Positions 34,925 through 44,197 of a DNA stretch of 64,000 nucleotides are shown piece after piece (the stretch's first letter is position 1; every line of letters starts with the position of its first letter). The translations under genes were made by a program, and so were the position numbers. Origin of the DNA: Pollutimonas sp. M17 (GTDB taxonomy: Bacteria; Pseudomonadota; Gammaproteobacteria; Burkholderiales; Burkholderiaceae_B); contig NZ_CP107548.1 of the NCBI RefSeq assembly GCF_025836975.1, positions 2,480,001 through 2,544,000 on the forward strand, in the 5' to 3' direction. The notes under the pieces were generated by a model. It was not told where the DNA came from. It worked only from the letters and a program-made list of their open reading frames with translations, and did no database searches.

Positions 34925-36856
34925 CTACTTTACCGCAAGTCCGGCGACGGACACATCCATTGGATGCTCCGGAGCGCCGAAACGTTCCCGGATGGAACGC
35001 TCGATGCCGGCGGCGTCCAGCCCCAGGTCCGAAAGGATGGCCGACTGTTCGCCATGATCGATGAACTGATCGGGCAGCCCCAATTGCAGCATGGGCCGGA
35101 CAATGCCCCGCCGGCTGAAGAACTCCAGCACGGCGCTGCCGGCCCCGCCCATGATCGAGGCCTCCTCGACCGACACGAAAGCCTGGTGCGTCTCGGCCAG
35201 GCTTTGCAGCAAGGCTTCATCCAGCGGCTTGACGAAGCGCATGTCGACCAGGGTGGCGTCCAGCGCCTCGGCGGCCTGCAAGGCGGCTGTGGCCAGCGTG
35301 CCGAAGGCCAGGATGGCGATCCGTTCGCCCTGGCGGCGGACGACGCCCTTGCCCAGTTCGACCTCGTCCAGCCCCTCGTGCACCGCGGCGCCGCGGCCCG
35401 CTCCGCGCGGGTAGCGCACCGAAGCCGGACCAGGATGGCGGTAACAGGTGCTGAGCAGCAGGCGCGCCTCGTTCTCGTCGGACGGCGTGGCCACCACCAT
35501 GTTGGGAATGCAGCGCAAGTAGGCGATATCGTAGTTGCCGGCATGCGTGGCGCCATCGGCCCCGACGATGCCCGCGCGGTCGAGGGCGAAGGTGACGTCC
35601 AGGTTTTGCAGCGCCACATCGTGTATGAACTGGTCGTAGCCGCGTTGCAAGAAGGTGGAATAGATGGCGACCACCGGCTTCTGCCCTTCGCAGGCCAGGC
35701 CGGCCGCGAAGGTGACGGCATGCTGCTCGGCAATGCCGACGTCGAAGTAGCGCGTGGGGAAGCGCCGCTCGAATTCGACCATGCCGCTGCCTTCGCGCAT
35801 GGCCGGCGTGATGCCGACCAGGCGGCTGTCGGCCTGTGCCATATCGCACAGCCATTGCCCGAAAACCTGGGTGAAGGTCTGCTTGGCGGGGGTTTTGGAT
35901 TTCTGGATGCCCACGCTGGGGTCGAACTTGCCCGGACCGTGATAAAGCACGGGATCAGCCTCGGCCAATTTGTAGCCCTGCCCCTTCTTGGTGACCACGT
36001 GCAGGAACTGCAGGCCGCCCAGCGCCTTGAGGTTTTCCAGCGTGGGCACCAGCGCGTCCAGGTCGTGGCCGTCGATGGGGCCCACGTAATTGAAACCCAG
36101 CTCTTCGAACAGGGTGGCCGGCGACACCATGCCTTTGGCATGTCCCTCGAAGCGGCGCGCCAGTTCCAGCATGGGCGGCACATGCTGCAGCACCGCCCGC
36201 CCCACATTCTTGGCGGCGGCATAGAAGCCGCCGGACAGCAGCCGGGCAAGATAGCGGTTCAAGGCCCCCACCGGCGGCGAAATCGACATGTCATTGTCGT
36301 TGAGCACGACCAGCACATTGACGCCCGGCGTCACACCGGCGTTGTTCAGGGCTTCGAAGGCCATGCCGGCGGTCATGGCGCCGTCGCCGATGACGGCGAT
36401 GTGCTGCCGCTGGTCCAGGCCCGCGTTGCGCGACGCCACCGCCATGCCGAGCACGGCCGAGATCGACGTCGACGAATGGGCCGTGCCGAACGCGTCGTAC
36501 TCGGATTCGCTGCGCTTGGGAAAGCCCGATATGCCGCCCTGCTGGCGCAATTTGGCCATGCCGGCGCGCCGGCCGGTCAGAATCTTGTGCGGATACGACT
36601 GGTGGCCGACATCCCACACCACGCGGTCATCGGGCGTATTGAAGACATGATGCAGAGCGATGGTAAGCTCGACCGTGCCCAGATTGGACGACAAATGGCC
36701 GCCGGTCTTCGACACGGATTGCAGGACGAACTCGCGCAGCTGGCTGGCGGCCTCTTTGAGGCCGGCACGGTCCAGCGAGCGCAGATCGGCGGGCGTATTG
36801 ATATCTTCGAGGCTTACGTTAGGCATACGAGTCGAGGGGTTGGGTACAAACTGCAT
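34925..36856 (-). CDS. dxs: 1-deoxy-D-xylulose-5-phosphate synthase
   Basis: Thiamine-diphosphate enzyme joining pyruvate and glyceraldehyde 3-phosphate, first step of the MEP isoprenoid pathway and a source of pyridoxal precursor. The 643 residues show [18 protein letters not shown], the ThDP motif [17 protein letters not shown], and the C-terminal transketolase domain ([28 protein letters not shown]). The ATG at 36856 has a GAG-rich element upstream; an ATG ten codons later (MPNVSLEDI) has none. It is followed by folE2 and preceded by ispA (42 bp), a common dxs-ispA-xseB operon. Confidence 0.97.
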   Translation of the reverse strand: MQFVPNPSTRMPNVSLEDINTPADLRSLDRAGLKEAASQLREFVLQSVSKTGGHLSSNLGTVELTIALHHVFNTPDDRVVWDVGHQSYPHKILTGRRAGMAKLRQQGGISGFPKRSESEYDAFGTAHSSTSISAVLGMAVASRNAGLDQRQHIAVIGDGAMTAGMAFEALNNAGVTPGVNVLVVLNDNDMSISPPVGALNRYLARLLSGGFYAAAKNVGRAVLQHVPPMLELARRFEGHAKGMVSPATLFEELGFNYVGPIDGHDLDALVPTLENLKALGGLQFLHVVTKKGQGYKLAEADPVLYHGPGKFDPSVGIQKSKTPAKQTFTQVFGQWLCDMAQADSRLVGITPAMREGSGMVEFERRFPTRYFDVGIAEQHAVTFAAGLACEGQKPVVAIYSTFLQRGYDQFIHDVALQNLDVTFALDRAGIVGADGATHAGNYDIAYLRCIPNMVVATPSDENEARLLLSTCYRHPGPASVRYPRGAGRGAAVHEGLDEVELGKGVVRRQGERIAILAFGTLATAALQAAEALDATLVDMRFVKPLDEALLQSLAETHQAFVSVEEASIMGGAGSAVLEFFSRRGIVRPMLQLGLPDQFIDHGEQSAILSDLGLDAAGIERSIRERFGAPEHPMDVSVAGLAVK

Positions 36857-36898
36857 TTTAGGCTCTCAAGGGGCCCGGCGCGCAAACGGGCGAATGGG

Positions 36899-37813
36899 TC
36901 AACGGTCGCGCCCGACGATGTAATCGGCGATATCGGCCAGGCGGCCCGCCGCCGGCCCCAGGGGCAGGACTGCCGCCCGGGCCTGGGCATGCAGCGATTG
37001 CAGCAATTCGCGGGACCCTTCCAGGCCCATGATGGACACATAGGTCGGCTTGTTGCCCGCGGCGTCCTTGCCGGCGGTCTTGCCCAGGGTGGCGGTGTCC
37101 GAAGTCACGTCCAGGATGTCGTCGACGACCTGAAAAGCCAGGCCGACCGCGGCCGCATAGCTTTCCAGGCCCTGCCGGGCGGACGAACCCGCCCCGGCCA
37201 CGATGCCGCCCAGCAACACGCTGGCTTCAAGCAAGGCGCCGGTTTTCATGCTGTGCATCTGCTGCAGCTGATCGCCGTTCAGGGCCACGCCGATGCTGTC
37301 GCAATCGATGGCCTGCCCGCCGACCATGCCCAGGCTGCCCGCCGAACGCGCCAGCAATTGGGATGCCTGCACGACCAGGGCCGGCGCAATCGGCATCAAG
37401 GCCAGCAGCTCGAAAGCCAGGGGCTGCAATGCATCGCCGGCCAGCATCGCGGTGGCTTCATTGAAGCGCACATGCACCGTGGGACGGCCGCGGCGCAGCG
37501 CATCGTCGTCCATGCATGGCAGATCGTCGTGAACCAGGGAATAGGCATGTATCAGCTCGACCGCCGCCGCCGCATGATCGAGGGCGATTTCCTGCGCGGC
37601 GGCCGCCGTGCCCGATTGCAGCGATGCTTCGCCGGCGGCGTAGACCAGGGCGGCGCGAACGCGCTTGCCCGGACCCAGCACCGCATAGCGCATGGCCTCG
37701 TGCAGGGATTCGGGTTCGGTGCCGGCCGGCGGCAGCAACTGATCGAGCACCCCTTCCACATGCTGCACGCGCTCAGCCAGCCATGCGGGAAAATCCACTG
37801 TTCTGTGCCCCAT
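36899..37813 (-). CDS. ispA: Farnesyl diphosphate synthase (polyprenyl synthetase)
   Basis: Condenses dimethylallyl and isopentenyl diphosphates to farnesyl diphosphate. The 304-residue enzyme has the first aspartate-rich motif in SLVHDDLPCMDDDALRRGRPT and the second in LAFQVVDDILDVTSD. The chain-length pocket and size fit IspA. Farnesyl diphosphate is the substrate for HpnD and also for undecaprenyl and ubiquinone synthesis. It is 2 bp after xseB and 42 bp before dxs. Confidence 0.95.
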   Translation of the reverse strand: MGHRTVDFPAWLAERVQHVEGVLDQLLPPAGTEPESLHEAMRYAVLGPGKRVRAALVYAAGEASLQSGTAAAAQEIALDHAAAAVELIHAYSLVHDDLPCMDDDALRRGRPTVHVRFNEATAMLAGDALQPLAFELLALMPIAPALVVQASQLLARSAGSLGMVGGQAIDCDSIGVALNGDQLQQMHSMKTGALLEASVLLGGIVAGAGSSARQGLESYAAAVGLAFQVVDDILDVTSDTATLGKTAGKDAAGNKPTYVSIMGLEGSRELLQSLHAQARAAVLPLGPAAGRLADIADYIVGRDR

Positions 37814-37815
37814 GC

Positions 37816-38088
37816 CTATTCCTCGCCGCTATCGGCGTCGGCCAAGGGCTTGAGCAGGTTGCCCTGCAATACCTTGACCTGCTGTTCAGCCTGATCCAGG
37901 CGGCGCTGGCATATCTTGGCGAGCTCCACACCCTGTTCATAGGCGGCCAGCGACTGGTCCAGCGGCAGCGTGCCGGTTTCCATCTGCGAGACCAGCGACT
38001 CGAGCTGGGCCAGGGCCGTTTCAAAATCCTGCGGCAAGGCGGCTGTGCCGCCGACGGCGGGTGCGGCGCCGGGTTTTGCGTCATTCAT
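37816..38088 (-). CDS. xseB: Exodeoxyribonuclease VII small subunit
   Basis: Small subunit of ExoVII; binds the long helical tail of XseA. The 90 residues from the ATG at 38088 (MNDAKPGAAPAVGG) include the signature FETALAQLESLVSQMETGTLPLDQSLAAYEQG-type core in shortened form (QLESLVSQMETGTLPLD). The family is about 80 residues. The open frame upstream has no similarity. First gene of the xseB-ispA-dxs operon. Confidence 0.95.
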   Translation of the reverse strand: MNDAKPGAAPAVGGTAALPQDFETALAQLESLVSQMETGTLPLDQSLAAYEQGVELAKICQRRLDQAEQQVKVLQGNLLKPLADADSGEE

Positions 38089-38145
38089 GAGCGTATTCCA
38101 GAAAATCAGCGCAGCGATGCCGCGCCTGTTTTGCGTCCTGCCCAA

Positions 38146-38151
38146 ATTGTA
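38146..38151 (-). promoter_or_regulatory. Probable xseB-ispA-dxs promoter -10 box
   Basis: TACAAT on the minus strand, about 58 bp upstream of the xseB ATG, in the 266-bp gap to the divergent Rieske gene. No clear -35 is seen. Confidence 0.4.
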
Positions 38152-38211
38152 CGAGATGCCGGCCATGCCTGCCCGAGTCCCCCATCCGGACGCTGCGGCA
38201 GGGCAAAAAAA

Positions 38212-38228
38212 CTAGGGTACAATCCTAG
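38212..38228 (+). promoter_or_regulatory. -10 box inside a CTAGG/CCTAG dyad before the Rieske oxygenase gene
   Basis: CTAGG (38212-38216), GTACAAT containing TACAAT (38218-38223), and CCTAG (38224-38228) form a small dyad centred on a promoter -10. An operator overlapping the promoter is plausible. It lies about 130 bp before the ATG at 38355. Confidence 0.4.
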
Positions 38229-38354
38229 CTCCTTAAAATTTCATCGGCCAGTCCGTTTTTTCTTCGCACCGGGCACACGACAGCTGGAACAGCCACAGGA
38301 AACAACCTTGGCCTTTACCGCGTTCTGCCTGGTTTCATCTCGGCGGGGGGAATC

Positions 38355-39506
38355 ATGACCGACATCGGTCGGGAAGCGCACATCGCGCCGGCGCAAACAC
38401 AACTTTCAGTCAGCAGTTATTTTGACGAAGCCGTTTTTGCCCAAGAGCAAGAACGCATTTTCAGGAATTCAGCACTTTATATCGGGCATGAAAAACTCGT
38501 GCCCGAGCCAGGCGACTGGCGCACCCTGCCGCAGGAACAGGCCGGGCGCGTCCTGGTGCGCAATCCCGGCGGCGTCGAACTGATTTCGAACGTCTGCCGT
38601 CACCGGCAAGCCATCATGCTGGGCGGCCAGGCCGGAAGCGTGGCCGGCGCGCAAAGCGAACACGGCAATCTGCGCAACACCGGCGGCAACATCGTTTGCC
38701 CCGTCCACCGCTGGACCTATAGCAAGCAGGGCAAGCTGCTGGGCGCCCCGCAGTTCCCCAAGACACCCTGCATGGACTTGCAGCGCTACACGCTCAAGAA
38801 CTGCCATGGGCTGCTGTTCGAGGGCCCGCGCAATCCGGCCCAGGACATGGCCTCGCTGTTCGAGCGGCCCGAATTCGACTTCTCGGACTATGTGCTGGAC
38901 CACGTCGAAGTGCATTCATGCCGCTACAACTGGAAGACCTTCATCGAGGTCTACCTGGAAGACTACCATGTAGGGCCCTTCCATCCGGGACTGGGCAAGT
39001 TCGTGACCTGCGACGATCTGAGCTGGGAATTCTCGGACTGGTACAGCTCGCAGAGGGTGGGCGTGCACAAATCGCTCAGCCAGCCCGGCAGCGACGTATA
39101 CCGCCAATGGCACGACAGGCTGCTGGACTACCGCGAGGGCCAGGAACCCGGCTTCGGCGCGGTGTGGGTCACGTATTTCCCCACCCACATGATAGAGCTC
39201 TACCCGCATGTGGTCGTGCTGTCGACGCTGCATCCGGTCAGCCCGCAGGAAACCCTGAACATCGTTGAGTTCTACTACCCGGAAGACATCGCCGCCTTCG
39301 AGCGCGAATTCGTGCTGGCGCAGCGCGCCGCCTATATGGAAACGGCAATCGAGGACGACGAGATCGCCGAGCGCATGGATGCCGGCCGCCGCGCCCTGAT
39401 GCGTCGCGGCGCCGACGAGGCCGGCCCCTACCAATCGCCCATGGAAGACGGCATGCGGCACTTCCATGAATGGTACCGCCGCATGATGAACGAGACGGGC
39501 GCCTGA
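38355..39506 (+). CDS. Rieske-type aromatic ring-hydroxylating oxygenase, alpha subunit-like
   Basis: Non-haem iron oxygenase of 383 residues. The Rieske [2Fe-2S] ligands are Cys81 and His83 (CRHR) and Cys115 and His118 (CPVHRW). The gap of 31 residues between the two pairs is about twice the usual 15-17, through a glycine-rich insertion. The mononuclear iron site appears as EDYHVGPFH (His205, His210). No beta subunit, ferredoxin or reductase is adjacent, so it must use a reductase encoded elsewhere. The substrate is unknown; choline-monooxygenase-like or aromatic-demethylase-like roles cannot be told apart. Ends in a strong terminator. Confidence 0.85.
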   Translation: MTDIGREAHIAPAQTQLSVSSYFDEAVFAQEQERIFRNSALYIGHEKLVPEPGDWRTLPQEQAGRVLVRNPGGVELISNVCRHRQAIMLGGQAGSVAGAQSEHGNLRNTGGNIVCPVHRWTYSKQGKLLGAPQFPKTPCMDLQRYTLKNCHGLLFEGPRNPAQDMASLFERPEFDFSDYVLDHVEVHSCRYNWKTFIEVYLEDYHVGPFHPGLGKFVTCDDLSWEFSDWYSSQRVGVHKSLSQPGSDVYRQWHDRLLDYREGQEPGFGAVWVTYFPTHMIELYPHVVVLSTLHPVSPQETLNIVEFYYPEDIAAFEREFVLAQRAAYMETAIEDDEIAERMDAGRRALMRRGADEAGPYQSPMEDGMRHFHEWYRRMMNETGA

Positions 39507-39521
39507 GCGCCCGTTTCTTTT
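39495..39521 (+). terminator. Intrinsic terminator overlapping the Rieske gene stop codon
   Basis: ACGGGCGC (39495-39502) pairs with GCGCCCGT (39507-39514); the loop CTGA contains the TGA stop. TTTCTTTT follows. Confidence 0.8.
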
Positions 39522-39572
39522 ACCGCGAGGTGGACAGCAAGCGGATGCCAGCCCGCTCGGCGTGGGGGCTAT

Positions 39573-40445
39573 TTAGTAATCTGCGGAGCGCGCCACCGGG
39601 CGGGAGGGATCGCTGCACCATTCGCTCCAGGAACCGGGATACAGGGCCGAACCGTTCAGGCCGGCCAGTTCCATGGCGAACAGGTTATGGCAGGCCGTGA
39701 TGCCCGAGCCGCATTGATGCACCACCTGAGCCGCCGGCCGCCCTTCCAGCAAGGCCTCGAACTCGCCGCGCAACTCGGCGGGCGTCTTGAAGCGCCCGTC
39801 GTCCCGCAGGTTCATTGAATTGGGACGGTTCAGGGCGCCCGGAATATGGCCGGCCACCGGGTCCATGGGCTCGGTTTCGCCGCGATAGCGGTTGGCGGCA
39901 CGCGCATCGACCACGGTGAACGCGGGATTTTCCAGGTTTTCAAGGACCGCCCTTGCATCGACCGTAGGCATCGCGGCCGCCGCGGGCGCCTCCAGGCTTT
40001 GGACCGCCTGCGCCTCGGTGACCGAGGCGCTGCGCACGCCGGTTTCGCTCGCGCCCCCGGCGGCCAGCCAGGCCGGCCAGCCGCCATCCAGGATGGCGAC
40101 ATTCTCGTGGCCCAGCCAGCGCAGCATCCACCACAGGTGCGAGGCGAACATGCTGTTGCCTCCGTCGTAGACGACCACCTGCGACTGCCGGGTCAGGCCC
40201 TGCAAGCGCATCAGGATCGCGAAATCGCCGCGCCCGGGCAAAGGGTGGCGCCCGTTGCTGCCCGTTTTCGCCGCGGACAACTGGGTTTCATGATCCAGAA
40301 ACAAGGCGCCCGGAATATGCCCCTGCTCGTATGCCCGGCGGCCGGCCTGATGGTCGGCCAGGTCGTGCCGGACGTCGAAAACAAGCCAATCCCGCGCGGG
40401 CAGCTCCCGGCGAAGCTCGTCAGCGCTGATCAATAATTTATACAC
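39573..40445 (-). CDS. sseA: Two-domain rhodanese, 3-mercaptopyruvate sulfurtransferase type
   Basis: Transfers sulfane sulfur from 3-mercaptopyruvate to thiols or cyanide. The 290 residues hold two rhodanese domains. The N-terminal one has WLVFDVRHDL and YDGGNSMFASHLWW in place of the catalytic loop. The C-terminal one has the active Cys245 in QCGSGITACHN; the CGSG-x-TA form is the mercaptopyruvate rather than thiosulfate type. The start is a GTG at 40445, with AGGAG 7 bases upstream and an 8-bp overlap with the EamA gene stop, so the two are coupled. Confidence 0.9.
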   Translation of the reverse strand: MYKLLISADELRRELPARDWLVFDVRHDLADHQAGRRAYEQGHIPGALFLDHETQLSAAKTGSNGRHPLPGRGDFAILMRLQGLTRQSQVVVYDGGNSMFASHLWWMLRWLGHENVAILDGGWPAWLAAGGASETGVRSASVTEAQAVQSLEAPAAAAMPTVDARAVLENLENPAFTVVDARAANRYRGETEPMDPVAGHIPGALNRPNSMNLRDDGRFKTPAELRGEFEALLEGRPAAQVVHQCGSGITACHNLFAMELAGLNGSALYPGSWSEWCSDPSRPVARSADY

Positions 40446-41361
40446 TTCGTGTCTCCTGTTTCTGGCCGCCGTCCCCGGCGGCCTGCTGGCTCAGCGCAGT
40501 CTGGCCGCGCATGATGCGATCCTCGCTGTACGTTCGCCAGATCGAGAGCAGGCCCGAGGCAATGATGAGCGCCATTCCAGCCCACGCCACCGGGTCGGGC
40601 AGATCGCCCCAAAAGACGATGCCCAGCAAGGCCGCGAAGATAATGGTTGTATATTGCAGCGCCGCCGTCAATAGCGCCGAACCGAGGCCGAAAGCGCGCG
40701 TCATCGCCAGCTGCCCCACCAGTCCCAGCACGCCCACGCCGGTCAGCGCGAGCCAGGCGGCCAGGCCGATGTCCTTCCAGCCTTCGAACGCCAGCCCCAC
40801 CAGGCTGGTCAGGCACACGCAGCATGAAAAAATGAAGACGGTACGCCATTCGGGTTCGCCCACCCGGCCCAGCTGGCGTATCTGCATCATGGCCACCGCT
40901 GACAGGCCGCCGGCGCCCAGGCCCAGCGCGGCCGGAAGAAACTGATCGTGCGCAATGCTGGGGCGCAGCACGGCGATGACGCCGAGAAACCCCAGCAACA
41001 CCGCCAATATCCGCAAGGGATCGCGCTGAGTGCCGCCCCAGCCCAGCATCCAGCCCGCAATGAACAGAGGGGCGGTGTAGTTCAGGCTGATGGCGGTGGA
41101 AAGAGGCAGGTGGGAAATGGCGAAGAAGCCCAGCCACATGGACGAGATGCCCGAGACATTGCGCCAGACATGCAACTTCCAGCTTGCCGGGACGAGGCTG
41201 CGATGCGTGTAGCGGGTCCAGACATAGAGCAGCAGGACCGATGGCACGCCCCGAAAAAGAATGACGTGCGGCAGCGTTGCGCCGTAATCCGAGGCAACCT
41301 TCACGCAGGCCCCCATGCCAGCAAACATCACACTCGCCAGTAACATCCACAGAGACTGCAT
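40438..41361 (-). CDS. EamA/DMT-superfamily transporter
   Basis: Inner-membrane exporter-like protein of 307 residues with ten predicted helices in two EamA repeats (each about 140 residues; the second begins near the loop after GRVGEPEWRTVFIF). Typical segments are ISLNYTAPLFIAGWML and YTTIIFAALLGIVFWGD. The substrate is unknown. I use the ATG at 41361 (MQSLWMLLASVMFAGMG); an in-frame TTG at 41394 lacks a ribosome-binding site. It is divergent from htpX and overlaps sseA. Confidence 0.87.
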   Translation of the reverse strand: MQSLWMLLASVMFAGMGACVKVASDYGATLPHVILFRGVPSVLLLYVWTRYTHRSLVPASWKLHVWRNVSGISSMWLGFFAISHLPLSTAISLNYTAPLFIAGWMLGWGGTQRDPLRILAVLLGFLGVIAVLRPSIAHDQFLPAALGLGAGGLSAVAMMQIRQLGRVGEPEWRTVFIFSCCVCLTSLVGLAFEGWKDIGLAAWLALTGVGVLGLVGQLAMTRAFGLGSALLTAALQYTTIIFAALLGIVFWGDLPDPVAWAGMALIIASGLLSIWRTYSEDRIMRGQTALSQQAAGDGGQKQETRSV

Positions 41362-41510
41362 GAACTCAACCGAAAACCTGATTAAAACCGCCAAGCCGCT
41401 ACTATACTCTGATGCTGAAAAAATTATGGTCGCCGCGGCTTTAAATCCGGGAACCGCCCTCCATATGGATAGTCCAAGGTTTTGCTCGCATTATTCGGAA
41501 AACTTAAAAC

Positions 41511-42392
41511 ATGAAACGAATCTTTTTATTCCTGCTGACCAATATCGCCGTCATGGTCGTGCTCAGCGCTTCCATGAACGTACTGGGCGTGGGCCGCTTC
41601 CTTACCGCCAACGGCCTGGACCTGACCCAATTGCTGATTTTCTCGGCGCTGGTGGGCTTTACCGGCTCGATCATTTCCCTGCTGATCAGCAAATGGATGG
41701 CCAAGCAGTCCACCGGCGCCCGCGTCATCGACCCGCAGGCGCCCGCCAACGCGCGTGAAGCGTGGCTGCTGGACACCGTACACCAGCTTGCCGACCGGGC
41801 CGGCATCGGCCGGCCTGAAGTCGCCATCTACGACGGCGCGCCCAATGCCTTCGCCACGGGCGCCTTCAAGAACGATGCCCTGGTCGCAGTGTCGACCGGC
41901 CTGCTGGACAGCATGACCGAAGAAGAAGTCGCCGCCGTCCTGGGCCACGAAGTCGCCCACGTGGCCAACGGCGACATGATCACGCTGACCCTGATCCAGG
42001 GCGTGGTCAACACCTTCGTCATCTTCTTTGCGCGCATCGTCGGCTACTTCGTCGACCGCGCCGTGCTGAAGAACGACCGCGGCGTGGGGGCCGGCTATTA
42101 CGTCACCGTCATCGTCTGTGAAATCGTCTTCGGCATACTGGCATCGGTCATCGTCGCGTGGTTCTCGCGCCAGCGCGAATACCGCGCCGATGCCGGTTCG
42201 GCCAGCCTGCTGGGGTCGCGCGAACCCATGATCCGCGCCCTGGCCCGCCTGGGCGGGGTCGAGGCCGGCGAGCTGCCCAAGGCATTCAAGGCCTCGGGCA
42301 TTTCTGGCACCCGCTCCATCAGCGCCATGTTCGCCTCGCACCCGCCCATCGCCGCGCGCATCCACGCCTTGCAGGCCGCGCAACGCATCTGA
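41511..42392 (+). CDS. htpX: Membrane zinc metalloprotease HtpX
   Basis: Integral inner-membrane protease of the M48 family for membrane-protein quality control. It has 293 residues. Two N-terminal helices (residues about 4-55) precede the zinc motif HEVAH (146-150), with two more helices after it and the distal ligand region [14 protein letters not shown]. The C-terminal [12 protein letters not shown] is typical. A TATACT at 41403-41408 could be a -10 for a leader of about 95 bases. Often stress-regulated; no heat-shock promoter was recognised. Confidence 0.96.
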   Translation: MKRIFLFLLTNIAVMVVLSASMNVLGVGRFLTANGLDLTQLLIFSALVGFTGSIISLLISKWMAKQSTGARVIDPQAPANAREAWLLDTVHQLADRAGIGRPEVAIYDGAPNAFATGAFKNDALVAVSTGLLDSMTEEEVAAVLGHEVAHVANGDMITLTLIQGVVNTFVIFFARIVGYFVDRAVLKNDRGVGAGYYVTVIVCEIVFGILASVIVAWFSRQREYRADAGSASLLGSREPMIRALARLGGVEAGELPKAFKASGISGTRSISAMFASHPPIAARIHALQAAQRI

Positions 42393-42397
42393 TCGCC

Positions 42398-42437
42398 GCC
42401 GGCGCCAAAAGGAAAATTCCCTTCCTTTAGCGCCGGC
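42398..42437 (+). terminator. Probable terminator after htpX
   Basis: GCCGGCGC (42398-42405) with GCGCCGGC (42430-42437) encloses a second stem AAAGGAA (42408-42414) with TTCCTTT (42422-42428). A short TTTCC follows rather than a long T-run. Confidence 0.6.
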
Positions 42438-42488
42438 CGCTTTCCATTCTCCGCGACGGAATCCGCATACCTAGTTTACTATGCGGAC

Positions 42489-44159
42489 ATGACAGAATTA
42501 TTCGCCCTGCTGAACTTCGGCGGCTACATCGCGCTGCTGCTCTGGGGCGTCCATATGGTCCAGAGCGGCGTGCAGCGCGCATTCGGGGCGGCCCTGCGTA
42601 TCTGGATGGGGCGGGCGCTGGGCACCCGCGTACGCGCTTTTTTCACCGGCCTGGCCATTACCTCGGCCATACAAAGCAGCACGGCAACCGGCCTGATGAT
42701 CACCAGCTTCGCCGCCGGAGGCCTGGTCGCCCTGACTCCCGGCCTGGCGGCGATGCTGGGCGCCAATGTCGGCACGACCATCATCGTCCAGTTGCTTTCC
42801 TTCAACCTGACCGCCCTCGCGCCCACACTGATATTGATCGGCGTCTGGCTCTTCCGGCGCCACCAGCCCAGCCGGCGCCGCGACCTGGGCCGCGTATTCA
42901 TCGGCCTGGGCCTGTTGCTGCTGTCGCTGCATGAACTCGTGCTGCTGTTCGCGCCCTTGCAGGATGCGCGCCTGCTGGAAATACTGCTGGACGCCCTGTC
43001 CGGCCAGCCCGTCATTGCCCTGCTCCTCGCGGCCATCCTGGCCTGGGCATCGCATTCCAGCGTGGCGGTGGTCGTATTGATCATGTCCCTGGCCAGCCAC
43101 GACATGATCGAGCCGTCGCTGGCCTACGCGCTGGTGCTGGGCGCCAACCTGGGCACCTCCGTGAACCCCCTGCTGGAAGGCGCCGGCGACGACGACCCGG
43201 CCGCCCGCCGGCTGCCGCTGGGCAACCTGGGAACGCGCCTGGCGGGTTGCCTGCTGGCGCTTGTGCTCCTGCCCTGGCTGCCAACCCTGATGGGCGTCCT
43301 GAGCGCCGATCCCGCCCGCGCCGTGGCCAACTTCCATACCTTGTTCAACGTGGCGGTCGCATTGCTTTTTCTGCCCCTGCTGACCCCGTATGCGCGGGTT
43401 CTGGTGCGCGTGCTGCCCAAGCGCAGCGATCCGAACGACCCCTCCCGCCCCCAGTATCTGGATGAATCCGCCCACGAGGTGCCCGCCATTGCGCTGGGCA
43501 ATGCGGCGCGCGAAGCCTTGCGGGTGGCCGATATGACGCAAAGCCTGCTGGGCATGGCACGCGCCGGATTCCTGCGGGACAACCGGCACCGGATCGCGCA
43601 TGCGCGCTACGTCAACAGCGCCATCGACCGCCTGGACGGAGCCATTACCACCTACCTGGCCACGCTGGACCAGGACGCCATGAACCAGGACGATCACCGC
43701 CGGCTCGACGAGATACTGGCCTTTTCGTCGAACATGGCGCACGCCGGGAACATCGCCACCAGCGGACTGCTGGGGCACACGGCCACCCTGCGCAAGAAAG
43801 GCTGGGCATTCACCGCCGCGCAGCGCGACGAGCTGACGACCGTGCTGGACCGGCTGATGCGCAACCAGCGGCAGACCGCCGCGCTCTTCGTCGCGGAGGA
43901 TATCCGGAGCGCGCGCTACCTGGCCTTCGAGAAAGACCATTTCCGCGAGCTCGAGGCCACGGCGGCCGAACGCAACCTGCAGAACATCCAGGCGGGCAGG
44001 CTGGACCAGGCCGAGCTGGGATCCTTCTATCTGGACATATTGCGCGACGCCAAGACCGTCAATTCATTCCTGGTGGAAGCAGCCGCCTACCCGATATTGG
44101 CCAAGCACAACGAGCTGCTGCCCAATCGCTTGCGCGAGAACAGCGGCGCGCCCGAATAG
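42489..44159 (+). CDS. Na/Pi-cotransporter family protein with PhoU-like C-terminus
   Basis: Inner-membrane sodium-phosphate symporter-like protein of 556 residues. Two inverted Na/Pi repeats carry the QSST motif (AIQSSTATGLMITSFAAGG) and its second-half counterpart WASHSSVAVVVLIMSLA. The hydrophobic part covers about residues 1-310. The remaining 240 residues are helical and PhoU-like (DMTQSLLGMARAGFL, FEKDHFRELE), a common fusion in YjbB-type transporters that export or import phosphate. It starts 96 bp after htpX behind a terminator-like structure. Confidence 0.9.
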   Translation: MTELFALLNFGGYIALLLWGVHMVQSGVQRAFGAALRIWMGRALGTRVRAFFTGLAITSAIQSSTATGLMITSFAAGGLVALTPGLAAMLGANVGTTIIVQLLSFNLTALAPTLILIGVWLFRRHQPSRRRDLGRVFIGLGLLLLSLHELVLLFAPLQDARLLEILLDALSGQPVIALLLAAILAWASHSSVAVVVLIMSLASHDMIEPSLAYALVLGANLGTSVNPLLEGAGDDDPAARRLPLGNLGTRLAGCLLALVLLPWLPTLMGVLSADPARAVANFHTLFNVAVALLFLPLLTPYARVLVRVLPKRSDPNDPSRPQYLDESAHEVPAIALGNAAREALRVADMTQSLLGMARAGFLRDNRHRIAHARYVNSAIDRLDGAITTYLATLDQDAMNQDDHRRLDEILAFSSNMAHAGNIATSGLLGHTATLRKKGWAFTAAQRDELTTVLDRLMRNQRQTAALFVAEDIRSARYLAFEKDHFRELEATAAERNLQNIQAGRLDQAELGSFYLDILRDAKTVNSFLVEAAAYPILAKHNELLPNRLRENSGAPE

Positions 44160-44197
44160 GACGGCGCGCCCGCGGCGCCGTTGACACCGGCAGCGTC

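Noticed and set aside
34874-37894. 1,006-codon open frame on the plus strand opposite dxs and ispA
   Set aside because: Antisense shadow; dxs, ispA with all catalytic motifs are on the minus strand.
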